DNA from: an uncultured Eubacterium sp. | Lineage (GTDB): Bacteria; Bacillota; Clostridia; Lachnospirales; Lachnospiraceae | Assembly (NCBI GenBank): GCA_904502145.1 | Contig: CAJGDH010000012.1 | Location: 1-17,583, forward strand | Reading direction: 5' to 3' | Length of the DNA: 17,583 nt | Part shown: positions 14,462 through 17,583 of the stretch, piece by piece | Layout of the letters: the number at the start of each line of letters is the position of its first letter | Numbering within the stretch: the stretch's first letter is position 1 | Program-made: the position numbers and the translations under genes | The notes under the pieces: model-generated | What the model was told of the DNA's origin: nothing | What the model saw: only the letters and a program-made list of their open reading frames with translations | The model's database searches: none

Positions 14462-15214
14462 ATGTATAAACTTTGGAATGCTCTTGAAGAGGCAAAAAAA
14501 CTTCGCTGGGTCGAACTTTCACATTCACTGAATAATGACAGCCCTTACTGGAGCGGGATACCGGAAGGCTCGGTGGAGCTTTGCAAGACCGTATTCGACT
14601 GGGGCAATCCCATGCTGGAGTGTCTGATCCAGACCTTCAAGTTTCCGGGACAGTTCGGAACTCACATTGATTTCCCGGGACATTTTGTAAAAGACGGTGT
14701 CCTCTCGGAAGCCTTTGATGTAAAAGACGGAGTATTTCCTCTCTGCGTCATTGATCTTACGGATAAAGTGGCAGAGGATCCCTGCTATGTTGTCACAAAA
14801 CAGGATATCATGGACTATGAAGCAAAGTACGGGGATATCCCGGACGGGGCATTTGTCGCGCTCCGCACAGACTGGTCCAAATACTGGCCGGATATGGATG
14901 CCCTTTCAGGCATAGCGGAAGACGGCAGTGAGAATTTCCCGGGATGGTCCATGGAGGCCCTCCGTTACATTTACGAAGAACGCAATGCAGCCGCGAACGG
15001 CCATGAAACACTGGACACCGATGCGTCTGCCGAAGCAGCCAAGGCGGAAGACCTTGCCTGCGAACGTTACGTTCTTGCCCAGGGAAAGCTTCAGGTGGAG
15101 GTTCTCACCAACCTCGATCAGGTACCTCCCGCAGGTGCGGTAGTGATCGTTGCCTGGCCCAGGATCGAAGGTGCAACCGGCCTTCCGGTACGTGTCTGGG
15201 CTTTATGTGAATAA
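14462..15214 (+). CDS. Cyclase family (kynurenine formamidase-like) metal hydrolase
   Basis: A 250-residue soluble protein of the cyclase/KynB-like family, whose members hydrolyse amide or lactam bonds with a divalent metal. The core motif FPGQFGTHIDFPGHF puts His68, Asp70 and His74 in the positions of the family box HxGTHxDxPxH; the first His, a zinc ligand in KynB, is Gln64. NGHETLDTD (His181) and QVEVLTNLDQVP (Glu213) match the late ligand regions. The true substrate is unknown; N-formylkynurenine is not assumed, since no tryptophan-degradation gene is nearby. An open frame begins at a TTG at 14429, but AAGGAGGT at 14449-14456 sets the start at ATG 14462. It appears to be monocistronic, with its own extended -10 promoter and a terminator at 15274-15319. 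Confidence 0.88.
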   Translation: MYKLWNALEEAKKLRWVELSHSLNNDSPYWSGIPEGSVELCKTVFDWGNPMLECLIQTFKFPGQFGTHIDFPGHFVKDGVLSEAFDVKDGVFPLCVIDLTDKVAEDPCYVVTKQDIMDYEAKYGDIPDGAFVALRTDWSKYWPDMDALSGIAEDGSENFPGWSMEALRYIYEERNAAANGHETLDTDASAEAAKAEDLACERYVLAQGKLQVEVLTNLDQVPPAGAVVIVAWPRIEGATGLPVRVWALCE

Positions 15215-15225
15215 TCTCAGGTGGA

Positions 15226-15255
15226 TATCATCCGGGAGGTTATCATCCAGGAGAA
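15226..15255 (+). repeat. Two-copy 15-bp tandem repeat after the cyclase gene
   Basis: TATCATCCGGGAGGT (15226-15240) is followed directly by TATCATCCAGGAGAA (15241-15255); 12 of 15 bases agree. It lies in the transcribed tail between the cyclase stop and its terminator. No function is evident. Confidence 0.5.
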
Positions 15256-15273
15256 GGTGAATCAGAGTATAAT

Positions 15274-15319
15274 GAGGCAGAAACCGCAGTAATGCAGTTC
15301 TGCCTCTAATTTTATTTTC
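15274..15319 (+). terminator. Terminator of the cyclase gene
   Basis: GAGGCAGAA (15274-15282) pairs perfectly with TTCTGCCTC (15298-15306), with an inner GCA/TGC pairing, and is followed on the plus strand by a T-rich run. The T-run overlaps the end of the convergent MATE gene (stop at 15312). On the minus strand the hairpin is followed by ATTATACT, so it is a poorer terminator for the MATE transcript. Confidence 0.8.
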
Positions 15320-16712
15320 TGGTCAGTATTTTGACCCAGCGGAACCGGTTTACGGTAATTCCGTTGGGAATGCATTTCAGAAGCTGATCCGCTTTCAGGA
15401 AACAGTAAGTCACAACAGGGGAGAAATGGAAGACATGTGCGCTTAATACGGAAAGAGGTATGGTGAAGAGCCACATGAACAGATTGTCCACCACTGCGGT
15501 ATACCTGGTGGAGCCTCCCCCGGAGATGATCCCGCTCATCACAGGGTATTCGTAGCAGGAGCCTACGGTGGTCACACTCAGGATGGCCAGAAAGTTCAAG
15601 GCCAGGGACCTGGTTTCTGCTGATATACGGTAAATATTAACGATGGGGCCGCGAAAGATAAAGATGGAAAGTCCAAGCAGGATGCCCACGATCACGAATA
15701 TCCCCTGCATGGTCTTTGTGTATGCCCTGATCTTATCAAATTTTCCTTCCCCGATGGTCTTCCCTGTCATGACGGAAGCGACATTGGCACAGGCCGCTCC
15801 GGTAACGGCAAAGACCTGGGAGACAGTGACGGCTATACTGTTGGCGGCGATAACCCGGGCATTAATATGGCCAAGAACCGCAGTCTGCGCTCCCTGGGCG
15901 ATTCCCCACAGAAATCCGCTGATGATCACCGGGGTGGAGACCCTGAGATAATCTTTCAGATAAGAAGTGTCGAAGGTGAGAAGATCCTTTAGTTTCATTG
16001 CCAGTTTCTTATCGATAAGAAGAATATAGGTAAGGATCAGGATCAGTTCCACCGTCCGGCTGACCAGTGTAGCGATGGCCGCCCCGCGGATGCCCAGTTC
16101 AGGAGCACCGAAGTTGCCGAAGATCAGGCAGTAGTTGAGACAGAAATTGATACAGATGGTGCTGACGGACATCACGGTCCCGATCACCGCTGTCTCCACC
16201 GCCTGCAGGGAATACATCAGCGAGTGGGAGACAGTGAACAGAAGGTAGGTCCAGATGATGATCTTCAGGTATCGTGCCCCTTCTGCGATCACTTCCTGAT
16301 CCGAGGTAAAAACGGAGAGCAGCGGATGAGGGAGGAATAATCCCAGGAGAAAAAAGAGTATGCCCAACAGCAGTCCGACTTTCAGTCCTATGGCGATAAT
16401 CTTCCTGATCTCCTTCACCCGTTTCTGTCCCCAGTACTGTGATGCCAGTACCACAATCCCCAGCCCGATACCGGAGGAAACCTGCTGCAGGATAAACTGC
16501 AGCTGATTGACCAGGGTTGCACCCGATAAAGCCAGCTCACTGTAACTGCCCAGCATCAGATTATCCACAAGATTGACCATCAGAGCGGCAAACTGCTGAA
16601 GGGTGATGACAACCAGGAGACTGAAAAAGGATTGGTAGAAGCTGCGCTCCACAACAAATAGTCCCAGTATTTTCTTTTCATTGTCTTTGGGGATCAATGC
16701 ATGAGTTTTCAT
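15312..16712 (-). CDS. MATE family efflux transporter 2
   Basis: A 466-residue MATE transporter with about 12 membrane helices in two homologous halves. Family marks are ALMVNLVDNLMLGSYSELALSGATLVNQ near residues 43-70, GLGIVVLASQYWGQKRVKEI near 82-101, and in the second lobe VIAANSIAVTVSQVFAVTGAACANVASVMTGKTIGEGK, the expected repeat. It should export cationic or other small molecules by ion antiport. It is of the same general subtype as the MATE gene at 4001-5365, but the two are clearly diverged and not a recent duplication. The start lies behind only a weak ribosome site (AAGAGA on the minus strand). It is divergent from the surface-protein gene, sharing with it a control region that holds a perfect direct repeat. 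Confidence 0.93.
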   Translation of the reverse strand: MKTHALIPKDNEKKILGLFVVERSFYQSFFSLLVVITLQQFAALMVNLVDNLMLGSYSELALSGATLVNQLQFILQQVSSGIGLGIVVLASQYWGQKRVKEIRKIIAIGLKVGLLLGILFFLLGLFLPHPLLSVFTSDQEVIAEGARYLKIIIWTYLLFTVSHSLMYSLQAVETAVIGTVMSVSTICINFCLNYCLIFGNFGAPELGIRGAAIATLVSRTVELILILTYILLIDKKLAMKLKDLLTFDTSYLKDYLRVSTPVIISGFLWGIAQGAQTAVLGHINARVIAANSIAVTVSQVFAVTGAACANVASVMTGKTIGEGKFDKIRAYTKTMQGIFVIVGILLGLSIFIFRGPIVNIYRISAETRSLALNFLAILSVTTVGSCYEYPVMSGIISGGGSTRYTAVVDNLFMWLFTIPLSVLSAHVFHFSPVVTYCFLKADQLLKCIPNGITVNRFRWVKILTRK

Positions 16713-16766
16713 CTGTTGATCAGTCTCTTTCTTTACTGAATCTCTGCCTTTTCATTTTCTGTTTTG

Positions 16767-16795
16767 ATTATACATCAAATCTATATGGTTTGTGA
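16767..16795 (-). promoter_or_regulatory. Promoter of MATE 2, -35 covered by the direct repeat
   Basis: On the minus strand the -10 is a perfect TATAAT (16772 to 16767). The hexamer 17 bases upstream is TCACAA (16795 to 16790), a poor -35 lying within one copy of the direct repeat at 16789-16808. A good -10 with a poor -35 overlapped by a regulator site is the arrangement of activator-dependent promoters such as those used by PhoB. Confidence 0.5.
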
Positions 16796-16808
16796 CAGTT
16801 TTGTGACA
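16789..16808. promoter_or_regulatory. Perfect 9-bp direct repeat at 11-bp phase (Pho-box-like site)
   Basis: TTTGTGACA occurs at 16789-16797 and again at 16800-16808, separated by GT, an 11-base period. On the minus strand the half-site is TGTCACAAA, very close to the Enterobacterial PhoB half-site (CTGTCATAAA type), also an 11-bp direct repeat. It overlaps the -35 regions of both divergent promoters. Binding by the PhoB-like regulator encoded at 12367-13038 is inference; OmpR-family members generally bind 10-11-bp direct repeats, so another member could be responsible. Confidence 0.5.
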
Positions 16809-16829
16809 TTCAGGGTGATATAGTATAGT
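16801..16829 (+). promoter_or_regulatory. Promoter of the surface-protein gene
   Basis: TTGTGA (16801-16806), a 17-base spacer and TATAGT (16824-16829) form a fair promoter. An overlapping alternative -10, TATAGT at 16819-16824 preceded by TGA, is also possible. Its -35 lies within the second copy of the TTTGTGACA repeat, so a bound regulator could repress this gene while activating the divergent MATE, or act on both. Confidence 0.55.
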
Positions 16830-16875
16830 CAACAAAGGAAAAAAACAGAAAATGAGAAGAAGAAGGAGAAGAAAA

Positions 16876-17583
16876 ATGAGAAAGAATACATTAGTAAGAG
16901 GATTTATGGTAACAATCGCATCTGTAGTACTTGCAACAAGCACAGTAGCTCCGGCAGCAGTATTTGCAGCAGAAACAGAAACAGTTCAGGAACAGACAGT
17001 CAATGAAGCAGACAAGTCTGAAACCAAGGAAGAGAAGAATGAAGTAAGTGAGATCAAAAAAGTCGTGGTCAGCGTAAAGGTTCCCGAAGGCGGTAAAGAA
17101 GCAGGGAAAAATCTTCCGAAGGTCACAGTGACCGAAGGAAGCAAGGAATGCAGCGTAAAAGCCGCAGGATGGTTTAAGGATAACAACGGAAAACCCGGAG
17201 ATGAGTTCGAAGGCACTCTGACCGGAGGAAATAAATATTTCGCAGGGATGAGCCTGGCAGCTGCTGAAGGGTTCAAATTCACAGAGGATACGGAAATCCA
17301 GGTTCAGGGAATCGACGGTTCCGTCAAGATCGGCAAAAGAGAAGGCGGAGAAGCACAGGTATTCGCAGCAGTAACCCTTGAGGTATCTGAGGCAGAGAAA
17401 GAAGCAGCCAGAAAAGAAGAGGAAGCCAGAAAAGAAGAAGAGGCCAGAAAAGAAGAAGAGGCCAGAAAAGAAGAAGAGGCCAGAAAAGAAGAAGAGGCCA
17501 GAAAAGAAGAGGAAGCCAGAAAAGAAGAAGAGGCCAGAAAAGAAGAAGAGGCCAGAAAAGAAGAAGAGGCCAGAAAAGAAGAA
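16876..17583 (+). CDS. Secreted Ig-like protein with a charged ARKEEE repeat helix (partial)
   Basis: The frame runs off the window after 236 residues. Residues 1 to about 31 form a Sec signal peptide (basic start MRKNTLVRG, hydrophobic core, cut after VFA or VFAA). An acidic/basic linker follows. Residues about 61-170 look like a beta-rich domain of the kind in Lachnospiraceae surface proteins (GGNKYFAGMSLAAAEGFKFTED resembles the AGxxYxxxxxLxxxxGYxFxxD pattern). From residue 178 the hexapeptide ARKEEE repeats to the edge, predicting a stiff single alpha-helix that could act as a stalk. The C-terminus (anchor or catalytic part) is unseen. I chose ATG 16876 because AAGGAG at 16863-16868 lies 7 bases upstream; ATG 16852, in frame, adds MRRRRRRK. 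Function is unknown; adhesin or cell-wall protein is inference. Confidence 0.85.
   Translation, partial: MRKNTLVRGFMVTIASVVLATSTVAPAAVFAAETETVQEQTVNEADKSETKEEKNEVSEIKKVVVSVKVPEGGKEAGKNLPKVTVTEGSKECSVKAAGWFKDNNGKPGDEFEGTLTGGNKYFAGMSLAAAEGFKFTEDTEIQVQGIDGSVKIGKREGGEAQVFAAVTLEVSEAEKEAARKEEEARKEEEARKEEEARKEEEARKEEEARKEEEARKEEEARKEEEARKEEEARKEE
17407..17583 (+). repeat. 18-bp tandem repeat within a 90-bp higher-order repeat
   Basis: Nine full units and 15 bases of a tenth of the 18-bp unit GCCAGAAAAGAAGARGAR lie head to tail, each coding ARKEEE. Two silent variants exist: units 1 and 6 end GAAGAGGAA and all other complete units end GAAGAAGAG. The block of units 1-5 (17407-17496) is therefore repeated identically by units 6-10 as far as visible (17497-17583). 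The array continues past the window. The coding strand is almost purely purine. Confidence 0.95.

Noticed and set aside
16720..16755. An 11-codon minus-strand ORF in the MATE 2 leader
   Set aside because: There is no ribosome site and no codon bias or stem-loop that would suggest attenuation.
17407..17583. The regular repeat as a CRISPR array
   Set aside because: Units are contiguous with no spacers and encode an in-frame hexapeptide.

Overview
The window looks like a chromosomal segment from a Gram-positive gut anaerobe of the class Clostridia, most likely a Lachnospiraceae relative. The grounds are the protein types (NHLP-family exporters, Lachnospiraceae-style PssA/Psd/PAP2, cyclase, Na/Pi transporter with PhoU domain), strong AGGAGG-type ribosome binding sites, extended -10 (TGnTATAAT) promoters and tight operons. 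This is inference from gene content, not a database match. I see no rRNA, tRNA, CRISPR array, transposase or prophage gene.

Layout. (1) Bases 1-921: the tail of an unidentified gene followed by a PEP-hydrolase-like TIM-barrel protein (the other half of a Tm-1-type pair), closed by a strong terminator. (2) 922-3950: a 325-base intergenic region with a perfect palindrome over an extended -10, then a four-gene lipid operon: VTT/DedA-type membrane protein, phosphatidylserine synthase, phosphatidylserine decarboxylase and an atypical PAP2 protein. Together these would make phosphatidylethanolamine from CDP-diacylglycerol and serine, with two membrane proteins probably acting on lipid phosphates or lipid movement. 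(3) 4001-5365, minus strand: a stand-alone MATE transporter, convergent with the lipid operon across a bidirectional terminator. (4) 5566-10375: an NHLP-type peptide export operon with a very short HlyD-like adaptor, an ABC exporter carrying an intact C39 leader peptidase, and a second ABC exporter without that peptidase. No precursor peptide or tailoring enzyme is visible. (5) 10547-14380: a Na/phosphate cotransporter with PhoU-like domain, then an OmpR/PhoB-type response regulator and a PhoR-like kinase, apparently one operon. 11-bp-phased hexamers like Pho boxes lie at its promoter. (6) 14462-15214: a cyclase-family (kynurenine formamidase-like) metal hydrolase. (7) 15312-16712, minus strand: a second MATE transporter. 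(8) 16876 to the window end: a secreted protein with a signal peptide, an Ig-like region and an 18-bp tandem repeat encoding ARKEEE hexapeptides, cut by the window edge.

The points most worth following are: the orphan NHLP exporter with its minimal adaptor; a perfect 9-bp direct repeat at 11-bp spacing between divergent promoters (MATE / surface protein) that resembles a Pho box and so may tie that locus to the PhoBR-like pair 3 kb away; the three phased hexamers before the Na/Pi gene; the two-level (18-bp within 90-bp) repeat of the surface protein; and conserved-residue departures in PssA, PAP2 and the cyclase. All regulatory assignments are pattern-based inference.
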